Part shown: positions 13,111-24,895 of the stretch, piece after piece
Layout: each line of letters begins with the position of its first letter
Position numbering within the stretch: the first letter of the stretch is position 1
NCBI GenBank assembly: GCA_023053685.1
Contig: JALIGW010000005.1
Location: forward strand, 55,223,242 to 55,287,241
Origin: Diadophis punctatus similis
Lineage: Eukaryota; Chordata; Lepidosauria; Squamata; Dipsadidae
Direction: 5' to 3'
DNA length: 64,000 nt
Position numbers and translations under genes: made by a program
Notes under the pieces: model-generated
Database searches by the model: none
What the model was told of the DNA's origin: nothing
What the model saw: the letters and a program-made list of their open reading frames with translations, nothing else

Positions 13111-14106
13111 TTAAAAATGCTTCCTCCTTTCTTCCCGAGGCTTGTGCAGAAATTTTGGAGGAAAAAAAAAACCTCAGGGGCTGCTCTAATGGATGACATG
13201 GAGGTGTTGTTACTGCAAAAAGTCAAAAGCACTGCTGAATCATTTTAGAAATGTGCAGCGTCCTACTGAGTAAGAAATATGTTGTTAAACCAAAGGGGGA
13301 GGGGAGGAATGATGCCAGTGATGCCCATCAATTGCTTAGCACAAAGTTTTAATGATGCTGCAATCATCATTAATTGAATGGGGGTTTGATATATGCAAAT
13401 GGTTTCCTTTTCAATGTCACAACCCAGGAACAATTGAAGTTACTAGAGTATAGAAAAAGCAGCCCTATAGACACTTTAACATATTTATTGTGCCATAAGG
13501 TCTTGTGGACTTTGTCAGATGTATTTGTACTTTGGGACAGAATTTTTACCGGAGTAAGATGTAAACATACAAGCTTATCAATCATTCATAAACAGAGGAA
13601 ACAAATAAGTCTCACACATGTAAATAATTGTAAGAACCCCCACAGGAACCATATCATTGGCTTTTATCTCACTGTTTTTAATCAACTAGATAAGCTTGTT
13701 AACTGGCTTACTGATAAGCAGGGGAATTAAAATAAGGTTGATGTTATTAGCTTCAGCTAGACTGCGAGCCAGCAGTCAAAGCAAGCACAAGAAGTTGCAA
13801 ATTGAACTAAAAGCTGTCTCTACGCCTGAACTGTTCCTTAATTAATCAACAAAAAAGGGAACCAATTATAATTATCTCTTTGTGCAAGTATGAATTTTGT
13901 CCTACATATGTAGAGAGTTGCATAAATACAATAGGAAATTCTGTTTCTGACGATTATGTTTGCAATCCTGTGACTTCCGGATGGGCTGGGACTATAGCAT
14001 CCATAATTCTCAGCCAGAAAAAAAATGTTCTATATAAAAGATTTCTCAGGGTGCATTGTAATCATGTTTATACCCTAGCTCCATAACTTGTGTGAAGCAA
14101 TACAGC
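13111..14106. other. unique sequence with homeodomain-like motifs
   Basis: 13320-13900 has clusters of AATTA-type and ATGCAAAT motifs and no visible repeat; possible conserved non-coding element. 13965-14025 carries a decayed repeat trace. Confidence 0.35.
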
Positions 14107-14114
14107 AATCTTTC

Positions 14115-14390
14115 CAGTGGTGAAATTCAATTTTTTTTACTACCGGTTCTGTGGGTGTGGCATGGTGGGTGTGGTGTGGCTTGGGGGGGCATGGCTTGGG
14201 GGTATGGCAGGGGAAGGATACTGCAAAATCCTCATTCCCTCCCCACTCCAGGGGGAAAGATATTGCAAAATCTCCATTTCCACCCCATTCTGGGGCCAGC
14301 CAGAGGTGGTATTTGCCGATTCTCTGAACTACTCAAAATTTCCACTACCGGTTCTCCAGAACCTGTCAGAACCTGCGGATTTCACCCCTG
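14115..14390. mobile_element. hAT-like MITE, CAGTGGTGAAATTC family
   Basis: 276 bp, ends CAGTGGTGAAATTC and GGATTTCACCCCTG, perfect duplication AATCTTTC at 14107-14114 and 14391-14398. Includes ACTACCGGTTCT near both ends. Confidence 0.85.
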
Positions 14391-14398
14391 AATCTTTC

Positions 14399-15244
14399 TA
14401 TAAAAGTTATAACACTTCTAGCTTCAGAAGAGATGTACTAAATTCCATCCCAAAGATGGATCAGTTCCAAGAGTCTTGATCCCTACAGAGACCAAGTACA
14501 TATCACTAGAAACATCATGATGCTGCAAAATGAGCCAGTCATAGTGTGGGGCTTAGCAAAGGAAACAGATTAAAAATACAGTATAAGACTCTGGGAGATA
14601 AGAATGGCGAATTACATTGATGTGTTTGACTTTCTCATGAAAAAATTGAGGTGACCAAAGTCATTACAGTTGCAGCCAATTTAGCATCGCAATAACTTAA
14701 CCTGATTTGTCTGAGTGATTATTTATCCATGTTACTTATAACAACAAATACTACCTAAGAAGAGAGAAAAAGAAACCTTTAAAAAAAAACTGGATAAACC
14801 TCAATAGTTAGGTTCCCTGGCTGGTCCTCCACAAACCATCCCAACCCATACTAAAACTTAATTCTGGGTTCCAATTTTTGAGGTAGATTTGAAATTTAGA
14901 AAGCGTTTTATGGATGCTTTTATAAAATGGCTATTCTATTGGCCAATCACAAAACATTTATTCATCAGAAAGTTAAAAAAAATGCACTATGTCACTTCTG
15001 AGGTCTTTGTAGCTCCTCAGAACCTAATTACCCAGGAAGGTTTATTGTATATCACAACAAGTTTACAACCAAATACACATATTGAGAAGGATACCACTGA
15101 GTTCAATGGAGCTTACTTAAGAATGAATAATAATGTTTATGCTTTTAGAAAACTGTTTTACTTTTTTTTATTAACCCTCTCTGAGTCAGTACCTAATACA
15201 TGCAAAATAGCATGGCATCAAGAATGCACACTGCCTCTTTTTTT
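14399..15244. other. unique AT-rich sequence
   Basis: Short frames without recognisable domains. The gaps at 15446-15904 and 16146-16422 are similar. Confidence 0.5.
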
Positions 15245-15445
15245 ATGCCTTCAAATCAATTTTGGCTTCTGCAGCTTTCTTTGCAAGGTCTTTTTTGGAG
15301 CAGTTTGCCATTGTCTGCTTCCTAGGATTGAGAGAAAGTGACTGGCCTAAAGACACCCAGATGGCTTTGTGCCTAAGGCAGGATTAAAGCTCACAGTTTC
15401 CTGGTTTCTAGCCTGGTGCCTTAACCATCACACTGAACTGGTTGT
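15245..15445 (-). mobile_element. tRNA-derived SINE (squamate type)
   Basis: On the - strand: GTTAAGGCACCAGGCTAGAA head, then GCCAGTCACTTTCTCTCAATC. Same family as 36365. Confidence 0.75.
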
Positions 15446-15904
15446 CTCTATACCAACAGAATTGGGAACAAGTTCTTCTCTAAGAATATGGCATCTTGTT
15501 GAACTTTTAGCAATATTACTTCTATTGTCAGTTATGGATCAGAGGAAAGGCATTCTTTGTTAAGCCTGCATGCTCATTTACACTCTTTTACACTTTGATT
15601 GTGTTCTGACCATTTGGTCATTCTTGTTAAGTACTGGGAGACAAAGTACAGCTTGCTTTTGATAATCAATTTACAGTTCGCTTTCCCCTCTCCTTCAAAT
15701 ACTGCCTTTCCTTGATTTTTAGCTCAAGGGCATAGATGGCAAGAGTGTTACAATGCAGGTCATAAAGCACCACAAGGTCTGAGTCAGTTTGGTCAACTAA
15801 AGAACAAGATGTTCCTGAATGAAAAACCATTAGGGTCTATTTATTCAGTAAGAAAGGAAATAGAAAGAAAGAAAGAAGAAAAATGTCCCTCTAAAGCCAC
15901 AAAC

Positions 15905-16145
15905 ACAATATTTATTTATTTGTTTGTTTGTTTGTTTATTTATTTATTTATATTCCACATTTATTGTTTTTATAAATAACCCAAGGTGGCAAACAAACTA
16001 ATATGCCTTCTCCTCCTATTTCCCCCCCAAACAGCAGCACTGTGAGTTGGGTTGATCTGAGACAGAGTGACTGCCCCATAGTCACCCAGCTAGCTTTCCT
16101 GCCTCCTAGTGTAGGACTAGAACTCACAGTTTTCTCCTAAATATA
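15905..16145 (-). mobile_element. tRNA-derived SINE with TTTA/TTTG tail
   Basis: Tail of TTTATT and TTTG units (15910-15950), then ATTCCACATTTATTG and on the right GTCACCCAGCTAGC and GGACTAGAACTCACAG, which are the reversed tRNA-like head region. Confidence 0.65.
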
Positions 16146-16422
16146 CATGACTTAACGCATATTTGGGGATGTGGAAACTCTGGTCTCCACATACAATTAT
16201 GAATGTGGATTACAAATGGTCATTTTTGCATAAGCACATCAAAAGGGCACGAAAGGGCACCTTTTGATATGCAATAACTCAAAATGAAGTTGATAAATGA
16301 GAAGATAAATGAAAGGTAAACGAGAAAATGAATGAAAGATGAATGAAAGGAAAATGACATCAAAGCTTAAACAACTGATATTTTTGAGCTTTTGTGTTGC
16401 AGAAGTTCCGAAGGGCAGGAGC

Positions 16423-16642
16423 AATAGAATAGAATAGAATAGAATAGAATAGAATAGAATAGAATAGAATAGAATAGAATAGAATAGAATAGAATAGAAT
16501 AGAATAGAATAGAATAGAAGAGTTGGAAGGGACCTTGGAGGTCTTCTAGTCCAACCCCCTGCTTAGGCAGGAAACCCTACACCACTTCAGACAAATGGTT
16601 ATCCAACATCTTCTTAAAAACTTCCAGTGTTAGAGCATTCTG
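16423..16642 (-). mobile_element. CR1 LINE 3' end with (AATAG)n tail
   Basis: Nineteen or so AATAG units (16423-16519) run into GAGTTGGAAGGGACCTTGGA and GTCCAACCCCCTGC, the conserved CR1 3' end, read here on the - strand. It is heavily 5'-truncated. Confidence 0.9.
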
Positions 16643-16755
16643 TTGCACTGTATTTCATAATACAGTGGAAATCAAGAAAACAAACAAACAAATCATGGAA
16701 TAAATCAACCCAGAGATTTTACTAAAGTACTGTAATTCTTCTTTGGACACATTAT

Positions 16756-16990
16756 GTGAAGACTCAGCATTCTGGAGAAGGCTCTAATGCTGGGAAAGGT
16801 ACTATGAAAGAGAACAGGAAAGATAACAGCAGGCAGGAACTAATAGACTTACTTATAGTGGTGATAGATACAGCTATAGAAGATCTGAAAGAGCAAGTTA
16901 GGGACAGATCATCGTGGAAAAAATGCATCTATGTGGTCACTAAGAGATGGTACTGTCTTGATCATGCCTAATCAATAAGTCACTCCTCTC
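16756..16990 (+). mobile_element. RTE-like LINE 3' end fragment
   Basis: The frame at 16756-16971 ends EDLKEQVRDRSSWKKCIYVV and is followed by an AATCAATAAGTCACTCC-type tail. A diverged relative lies at 60850-61010. Assignment to an RTE/Bov-B type 3' end is an inference. Confidence 0.4.
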
Positions 16991-17728
16991 AGCAGCACTC
17001 AGTGTCACTGATGTTGGTATCTTCTTGACAACTGTGAGGATTTGGGATACAGATGCAATTTGGGATACAGATGCATTTTTACAATGGCTCCTTTCTTCCT
17101 TTAGTGAGCAGTTTCAGTCAATGGTTATAGCATCCACATATGAGTCTGCTCATATGTGGATGCCACAAAACTAAATCTCATTTTCTATGTACAAAGCCCA
17201 TAGGCATTATCATCTATCAGTCTGGATTCTGTATCATCAGTATGTTGTTGATAATCATTGTATATTGCTACTTTGGAAGAAAGGAATTACACTATGGAAG
17301 TTATGTCCTGATGTCTGAAAGCTGTTAGCATATAGATGTGAAAAAGAAGCCTGAAGCTGACCCCCCCTCCCCCCAAAAATGGAACTGCTGTCAGGGTTCT
17401 TAGTTGATTCCAGTGTTATCTGTCAAGAGGGAAGTTCTAAATTAGTCTGCTTTTGTAGATTATCTAGAAGATAAATCAATTCAAAATATGGCAGACTGAT
17501 TGCTGGCAGGAGTGCATTACATCTGTTGCTGAGGCCATGCAATAGTTACTGAAAAGCTTCCAAGTTTAATTTAAAGTGTTGTTTTTGACTGTTATTGTAT
17601 ACACTAAAACATCTGCAGACTCAACCAGAAGGGATCAGTTTAGTGTCTTCTTCATGGGAGAAAGACCACCTAATCCAAGATTATCTCACATGACCTTAAA
17701 GGGCTGAAGCTAGAAGACAATGTTTTTC
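16991..17728. other. unique AT-rich sequence
   Basis: Contains a short tandem copy of TTTGGGATACAGATGCA (17040-17077). Nothing else recognised. Confidence 0.5.
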
Positions 17729-17736
17729 TGTTAGAG

Positions 17737-20233
17737 CAGTGCTTCCCAAACTTTTTCAGTCCACCGCCCCCTTTGTGCTACAAACTCATCCTAAGTGCCC
17801 CCCACCCCCACCCCCTATAAATAGCATTGTTCGGAATAGCGGTTTGCACGACCCACTAAGGAAGATAGTAACAGTAAAATTCAAAACTGTAACAATTAAT
17901 TGCACATTTATTCAAAATCCAATTTAAAAACCTTTTGGTGATTCAACTAAATTGTTGAACATGAGCCAGTGATACCAGGTTTTCAAAGTCTGATAGTCAT
18001 TTATCAAGAACCTTAGCAACTACTAACTTAGTAAACTCAGTAAAATTTAGTAACTACTTCACTGTTCAGTAAATTCTTAATGTGATGGATGGGCTTGATG
18101 AAGTGATACCAGTTCCCCAATGTCTGGTTTTAAGTCACTTAGCAGGAGTCTTAAATCACCACGTTCAGTAATCTAGAGTCGATTTCTTTGCTTGGAAACA
18201 AGTTGGATGACCACACTGAAACCACGTTCCACCAAATATGATGTTGGAAATGCAACATGGAGCTTCTTAACCACTGTCCATAGTGTAGGATAGCGATCAG
18301 AAATTTCCTTCTGTAACCAAAACTCTTGGTACAATTTCTTAAACTTTGGCTTCAGCTCAATGTCATTTTGCAGCTCTATTAGTTGTTCCTCCACTACCCC
18401 ATCTTCCTCAGTATCTGAAAATGGATTTATCACTCAATCTGGAATTTTCATCAAAAGAATATCCTGATATCGCTCAGACATATCTGTATGCAGTATGTCC
18501 AAATGGTCACAAAAAACTTGCAGATCATCATCTTGTATCCCACCTTTCTCTTCTAGCTCAGACAAGCTCGGAAATTGGTATAACTCACAACGGCCTGTAT
18601 TGCGCTTGAATAGAGTTAACTTGGAAATAAACATAGAGATGACAGTTTTGGCCTTAATAAGATTGACCTCATTTCCTTGCAACTGCAAATTCACTTCATT
18701 GAACTTTGCAAACAGTTCTGATAAATAAGCAATGTCATGCCTGATTTCTTTGAGTTCATCACTGAGCAAAGCATTCTTGTCTTCAAAAAACTCTACAGCA
18801 GTGTTAAAAAGATTGTAAAAGCATCTCACACAGTTGCCTTTTGATAACCAACGAACTTCTGTATGAAGCAGCAAATAATCAAAATCTTCATCATTCTCAA
18901 CACAGAGCTCTCGGAATAGTCGATCATTGAGAGCATGTACTTTAATTTTGTTCACTGCACTAATGACAGTGTGTAATGACTTGTGTAAGCAATCACTGAG
19001 GTTTTTTGCAACCAGATGTTGGCGATGAATGACACAATGAATGTAAAGACATTTGGCATTGCTTTTTTCAAGTAAGCAACACACCCATGGTAGCGACCAG
19101 TCATTGATGGTGCTCCATCAGTTGCACAAACAAGTACTGTATGTTGATAAGTGGAATTTCCTTGTATTTGAAAAACTGCTCAACAACGTGAAATATTAAC
19201 TCCCCTTTAGTATCTGTTTTTAGTTGCCTCACAAATAACAACTCTTGAGTTAAACTTTCGTGTTCAATAAAGCGCACATAAGCAAGAAGCAAAGATTCAT
19301 TGCCTGGCAAACTTGTCCAGCTGTAATGCAAAGTCTGTTGTCCGTAGTATGCTGCACAATACATCTTCCACATTCTCAACCATTTCATCTATGCGTCTTT
19401 GCACTGAATTGTTGCTGAGAGGAATTGTCTTAATTATATCATGTGGTGACTTACGCAAAACTGTACTCAGAACCTCACTAATGGCTGGTAGGATGAGTTC
19501 TTCACCAATAGTATGTGGCTTTCAGGACATAGCAATCAGCAATGAAATGTTGTATGATGCACGCAAACCATTAGTGTTTTGTTGAGAAGCATTGTAAAAC
19601 ATGCGTGACAGTGTTGGGCGTTTTTGAAATTTGTCACGAAGTGTTTGAAAAAAAGTTAGGTTCTTGTCTGCCTTCTCAGGATGTGCCTTCTTCAAATGTT
19701 TGTTCAGTCTGGAAAGCTTCATTGCCTCATTAGAAAATACTTTTTCACATAGTAGGCACTGTGGCAGCTGCTGGTTTGATAGTGCTGGTAGTACTCCATA
19801 CTTCAGATATTCCACACTATATTCTCAACATTTCTTCTTTGGTTTGTCTGCTTCTTCCATTTCTGCTCTGAAAATCAGAATACTTACAATATGTGTGTGT
19901 TCACATATGATTTGAAAAGAGTTACAGTTGCAAGGGGGGGAGTAGTAGAAAACTGCTTTTTTAATTTAATAAAATAGGGAAAGTTTGCTGAGCCAGGCAA
20001 AACAGAGCAGCACGCACACGGCTTAGTGTGGTTGCCAGCGTACGGTATGCGCAGGTGCAGGAGGTGATGGGGCGAGTTGGGCCGGAACCGGAAGTGCTCA
20101 GCTGACTCGTGGCCGACAGAACCCCAGGCAAAATTGCGCCCTGTGAGGGGCTCACCTCCAGCACTCCTCTGCCACCCCCCTTGACTCTTAGCACCCCCTG
20201 TCATCCCACTGTCCCCCAGGGTGGGAACCTCTG
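17737..20233 (-). mobile_element. hAT DNA transposon, BED-finger (ZBED5/Buster-like) type
   Basis: A 2.5-kb transposon with imperfect terminal inverted repeats (CAGTGCTTCCCAAAC on the left; the right end reads CAGAGGTTCCCACCC on the opposite strand). It is flanked on both sides by the 8-bp duplication TGTTAGAG (17729-17736 and 20234-20241), the hAT signature. The transposase relic is on the - strand. The right 350 bp are GC-rich and non-coding. Confidence 0.9.
18173..19815 (-). pseudogene. broken hAT transposase (BED zinc finger, ZBED5/FAM200-like)
   Basis: Read on the - strand from about 19815 down to 18173, the relic shows a BED-like finger (C-x2-C near QCLLCEKVF, then HLKKAH), a central catalytic-region block with CATDGAPSM near 19110-19140, an EVRWLSKG motif near 18845, and a C-terminal hAT dimerisation block with YLVERGFS near 18215. 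It is disabled: an in-frame TGA near 19520, frameshifts near 19145 and in the A-run near 19070, and an in-frame TGA at 18434-18436 between the large central and C-terminal frames. Related proteins in vertebrates include both transposases and domesticated ZBED genes; the frameshifts and clean transposon ends make this a dead transposon copy and not a host gene. Confidence 0.85.
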
Positions 20234-20384
20234 TGTTAGAGCATCAACATTATAAAATAGCCTCTCTTTGCATATTTTAATAGCACCCACTGTGATGGTT
20301 TTCCTAAGAGCACTACATAAAGACCAAGCTAATGTGGAGAGTTTTAATTGAATGTCACTGTGCCATATGCTAGAGGAGCAGAAC

Positions 20385-20565
20385 AAAACAGAATAGAACA
20401 GAATTCTTTATTGGCCAAAAGTGATCGGACACACAAGGAATTTGTCTCCGGTGCATATGCTCACAGTATACATATAAACAGCAAGTATTAGGTCATAGGT
20501 AATAATCATAGTTACAATCATTAATCATAAGTTACAAACAACAATTGATAAATCATAATAAACCA
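20385..20565 (-). mobile_element. LINE 3' end with AACAG-type tail
   Basis: Pentamer tail at about 20385-20402, then TTCTTTATTGGCCAAAAGTG and GGACACACAAGGAATTTGTC, a block I recall as common in squamate genomes. The family name is uncertain; the start is similar to the element at 1224. Confidence 0.5.
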
Positions 20566-20743
20566 ATAAGAGAAGATAGTAGGAAAGATGAAAAGATGAG
20601 AAATGAGACAGTGTTGTGGGAATTAAACGTTCAGCATAATGATGGCAGGGGGAAAATCTCCAATTTTTCTAAAGATAAATTAATTGTCTTTAACTTGGAG
20701 ATTGTACTGGTAGTGCTATGGGATTGTTATATTTAGGTATACT

Positions 20744-21299
20744 CAGTGGTGGGTTCCTACCAGTGCGGTCCACTCTATAGCACCGGTAGCGGCCTGCTGG
20801 TGATGTCACAGTACCGGTGCGGTCGCTTGCCAGTGCCTGGTCACCGCCATTAAAAAAAAAATTTTTTTTACATTTTTTTAAAAAAATTCTTCTGCGCATG
20901 CCCAGAAGCCGAGCTTCCGGCACTGCGCATGCACTGCCTTCCTACCCCACAGTGAGTCCAAGCAGGGGAGGATGGCTGAGGGAGCACGTGAGATGCTGAA
21001 AGAACGGGCAGCAGGAGCTATCTCCATTCCCCTCCCTTCAGCAGTCCGAGAAGCCACAAACGTGCGGTGATGATCCTAGGCATTTTCGCACGTTCGAGGC
21101 TTCTTGAGCTGCTGAGGGGAGGAGAAATGGGCGGCAGGACCTATCTCAGTTCCCCTCCCTTCAGCAGTCCGAGAAGCCACGCCCACCTGGTCACATGGCT
21201 GTTAAGCCACGCCTACCCAGTCACATGGCTGGCAAGCCACACCCATAAAATAAGCCACGCCCACAGAGTGGTAGTAAAAAAATTAGGAACCCGCCCCTG
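20744..21299. mobile_element. hAT-like MITE, CAGTGGTGGGTTCC family
   Basis: 556 bp, ends CAGTGGTGGGTTCCTACC and AGGAACCCGCCCCTG, perfect duplication GGTATACT at 20736-20743 and 21300-21307. Repeated GCCACGCCCAC blocks and internal duplications lie in the right half. Confidence 0.85.
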
Positions 21300-21349
21300 G
21301 GTATACTATAAATTTAACCATGGTAGTAGAATGCTAGGGCATTTTTCTA

Positions 21350-21575
21350 TTTAGCCAATTTGGTCTATTGTTGAAAGCACCTTGCGAGAAACCAAGAGCC
21401 CATGAGTTCGAGTCCCACCTCAAGACATGAAAGCCAGCTGGTGTCTTTGTGTCAGTCACTCTCTCTCAGCCCAACTCACCTTGCAGGGTTATTGTGGGGA
21501 AAATAGGAAGAGAAAGGCGTATTAATATGTTTGCTACTTTGAGTTATATAAAAAATAATAAAGACAGGCTAAAAA
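21350..21575 (+). mobile_element. tRNA-derived SINE (AACTCACCTTGCAGGG type)
   Basis: A tRNA-like head with B-box GAGTTCGAGTCCCACC, then TCTCTCAGCCCAACTCACC, GGGTTATTGTGGGGA and a TTTGAGTTATATAAAAAATA tail. Confidence 0.75.
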
Positions 21576-21879
21576 TAAATGTCTCATTTCTTATGGATTT
21601 TTTATTATTTATTGTTGACATTTTAATGCTTTCTATTTTACTACGGCTGTTTTACTGATTTGTATTGATATTGTTATGCCTATTATTAACATTTTTACAT
21701 TTTAAGGTGTGCTAACGATGTCAGTCTAAAATCTGATGAATAATGAAATGCATATTAATTGACCAATTCAATATCCTTGTGTAGAAAGTTAGCACTCACT
21801 CCTTTCCTAGAAAAATGAAATATTCTAGGAAATATTAAAAAGGCAGAATATTATATTTTCCCTAAAGGAGAAACGTGTT
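21576..21879. other. unique AT-rich sequence
   Basis: Nothing recognised. The same is true of 22403-22910 and 22984-23787. Confidence 0.5.
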
Positions 21880-22402
21880 TCTAAAGACATAAACTCAGAG
21901 CCTCAGCTCCCTGCCCCCTTCCAGCAGATATTTTGGTGCCAACCTATCTACAAGACAAAAGGCTGGGCCAGCTTATCTACAAAACAAAAGACCTTCACCC
22001 TCAGGACATGATAGGATTAGCCCTAACTCAAGATCCAAACCAAGACAAAGCCATTAAGCCATAATAGAAATTGCCCAACACCCTTTCAGAACACAAACCT
22101 CTTCATTACATCATCACCCAGCAAGATTCAACCAAGCCTGGGACACAGGAAACCTTAGCTATGACTGCATAGCACCATGGGAGTCTGACTGTAACCAATA
22201 GCATAAGCTCAAATTCAAAGCCCAAGAGAGGGTCTTCCTCCCTCCCTCTCTCTCTCTCTCTCCCATGTGTTCATTTGCCCAGGACCCAAAAAACCCATGT
22301 GGTCCTGTCCACCATTAAACCATCTTTCCAAACAGCTTCCATGTTTCCAGTGTTTTTCTCTCCACTTGGAACTGAACCCAGATGGACATTTCTTCCAACA
22401 CT
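21880..22402 (+). mobile_element. possible solo LTR (endogenous retrovirus or Gypsy type)
   Basis: The stretch has features of an LTR: a pyrimidine run (22236-22262), CCACCATTAAACCATC with a possible ATTAAA signal, and an end near ACATTTCTTCCAACA. I could not fix the 5' TG end or a 4-6-bp duplication, and no internal viral genes lie beside it. Confidence 0.35.
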
Positions 22403-22907
22403 TATGATCTAACATATGTGAGCATGATAAATCAGGCTCTGAAACTGTACGAGAATGCTGTTGCAACATGTGATCAAAGGGGAGAACAGAACCTTTGGTA
22501 AAACATTACAAATAGTCTTAACACAAGGCAGAGGGTGAAGTCCTGCAGAGCAAATAGGCTCTACAAGAGAAGTAGTAAAAACAAAAAACTGTAGAGAACA
22601 GAAAGTTGGATTGTGCATTAAAGTTCAGGAAGAACTAAGTGACAACATGGGTTATATGCTTGTCATTAAGACCTTTTTTGTGTTTAGAATATTCCATTTT
22701 TTAAAAATGGGGAATTCATACTTCTTTAGCTCTTTTCCATTTTCTAATGAACTTAATTGCATTTTCGAAATTCTTATCCTCTGCTTAGGAAGCTTAAATA
22801 ATTAGGTCAAATAAAAAAGTTTAAAAAAATAAGTCCCATGCTGCTTCACTCAGAGAAAGAACACCTTCTGTTCACATTTACATTTCAGTGATATTTTATA
22901 TAATTTT

Positions 22908-22910
<3 letters not shown>

Positions 22911-22983
<73 letters not shown>
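22911..22983. repeat. (AG)n microsatellite
   Basis: About 36 uninterrupted AG units. Confidence 0.98.
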
Positions 22984-22986
<3 letters not shown>

Positions 22987-23795
22987 TGTAGTAATGACAA
23001 TACTGACACAATGCAAATTGTATTGTTGTTACCATGGTAAAAACTTCATATTTTAAGAGGTTATAATATGGTACTGAATATGATTATAATTCTACTTGAT
23101 AAAAACATCTGAAAGGAATAGGTTAAGTAGAAAAATCTCATACAACAAGCTATTCATTTTGCCCCCCTGTAAACCCAATAGCTCAAAAGCTTAACTAAGC
23201 ATCTACAGACCTTCAAAAGTCATTATAAAACTAATTGTTCATGTTGCCAAAGAGTCAAATTACTAAACATATCACCAAAGAGAAATAATATGAAATATAC
23301 ATTATTTGAATTAAATAATTCAAAAAATGAAATCAAACTTAGGTTTGGGCCTGACTCCATCTCATGTTTTAATGTGTATGGCTTTTGACTGGCCCAGAAA
23401 CACACATTCCTACAGTAACAGCACAGCTAGCTACATTTTGAAGGTGCTAATACCATCTAAGCAGCATGGATATATTTGAAATCTCCTCCCCTTTCATTTT
23501 CTCATAGGCTGGCCCTTGAAGATAGTGTGTACCTAAAAAAAGGATAAAGTAACTAAAATGGACAAAAAGTGAGGCTGCCGGAGGGTATGGGGAAGGCATA
23601 AACATCTGGATTGTCCAGCATATTTTTGGACCTGCCAGCCAGGCTAGATGATGTTGTCTCTCTATGTCTGTAGCAATAGCCACTAGTTACATTTGCAGTT
23701 GTGTAGCCTAAGTTTCTCTGGTACCTGCCTGTTTGCCTGCCCTCATGAATTCAGATGGTATAAACCAGGAGACCAGGTACTCAAGGGCTCTAGAG

Positions 23796-23934
23796 CAGTG
23801 TTTCTCAACCTTGGCAGTTTGAAGATGTGTGGACTTCAACTCCCAGAATTCCTCAGCCAGCAACGCGTTGCTGGCTGTGGAATTCTGGGAGTTGAAGTCC
23901 ACACATCTTCAACTGCCAAGGTTGAGAAACACTG
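23796..23934. mobile_element. near-perfect palindromic hAT MITE
   Basis: 139 bp in which the two halves are almost exact reverse complements around a centre near 23864, ends CAGTGTTTCTCAACCTTGG. Duplication CTCTAGAG at 23788-23795 and 23935-23942. Confidence 0.9.
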
Positions 23935-23942
23935 CTCTAGAG

Positions 23943-24754
23943 ACTGGGGCTGCATCAAGGTTGGAAGAGGAGGCAAAACCTCCCCTGCCTGAACTTTTCT
24001 AGGACTCAGTGCAGATGGAATTTTTAGAAAAAAAAAACCCCAAAGGTATGAGTAATTGCAAAAGGGAAAGGTCAAAAGTCAAGGCAAGGGTAGGAGGAAG
24101 GAGGAAAGGCTGGACTAAAGCAACAAGGCAAATCATGAAAACCTGCATCCTCTGGAAGTTAACTCTTTTTAAAATCCTTATGTCACCCAAATGCAATGTG
24201 AGAGTAAACCTAATGTATAATGAGAACACCTCTGAAAATAGAGAACGTTTGTTTATCAAGGTGTTAACTATCACATAGCAGGGAAGCAGGAAATGGATGA
24301 CTCAGCATTAATCAGCTTTAGTCATACAGTAGTTAACTTCCTCGGTCAAAGGAGAAACTGACTCTTACTACAAACATATCTAGTTACAAGTAATTATCAT
24401 AAATGATAGTGAGAATCGTTTACCATTTACCAAAGCATAGAGAAATTGAGTATGTTTCTAATTAGCACTTCTAATACATAAAACACAAATATATTTACTT
24501 TTAATTCAAGTCTCTTTGTGACTAATTTCATTTACCTATACAAACAATAAACAAGGTATATGATATATATCTAATGTTTGCTGCTACTTCTAGTTCAACC
24601 TCTATCTTTTCTAATATAAGTCCAAGGTATACTGATAATTTTATCAAAATATGCTGAAGTATGACGGAATCATGAGCATTTGAGTTTTATATGGCTTGGT
24701 TGTCATGTAGAACAATAAATTGAGAAGAAAGAATGCAAAGAAAGCACTCCTTTT
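23943..24754. other. unique AT-rich sequence
   Basis: Nothing recognised; the same is true of 24904-25819 apart from repeated GATGCA-type words near 25100-25200, and of 26326-26866. Confidence 0.45.
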
Positions 24755-24762
24755 CTATAGAT

Positions 24763-24895
24763 CATGGGTGTCAAACTCGTGGTGTCACATTGCTGTCACG
24801 TGACGTTTCGTGACATTTTCCCCTTCATGGAGCTGGGGTGGGCGTGGCCTGCGTGTGACACATCTGGCTCGTGGGCCACCAGTTTGACATCCCTG
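24763..24895. mobile_element. short hAT MITE, GTGTCAAACTC family
   Basis: 133 bp, ends CATGGGTGTCAAACTCG and TTTGACATCCCTG, duplication CTATAGAT at 24755-24762 and 24896-24903. The interior is very close to the copy at 8214. Confidence 0.85.

Noticed and set aside
14889..15341. 150-codon open frame
   Set aside because: No domain or codon bias, and its right end runs into a reversed SINE.
18173..19815. Domesticated ZBED host gene
   Set aside because: In-frame stops, frameshifts and intact transposon ends with target duplication show a dead mobile copy.
23693..24075. Overlapping open frames with Cys-rich and Thr/Ser-rich peptides
   Set aside because: They span the palindromic MITE at 23796-23934 and have no independent support.
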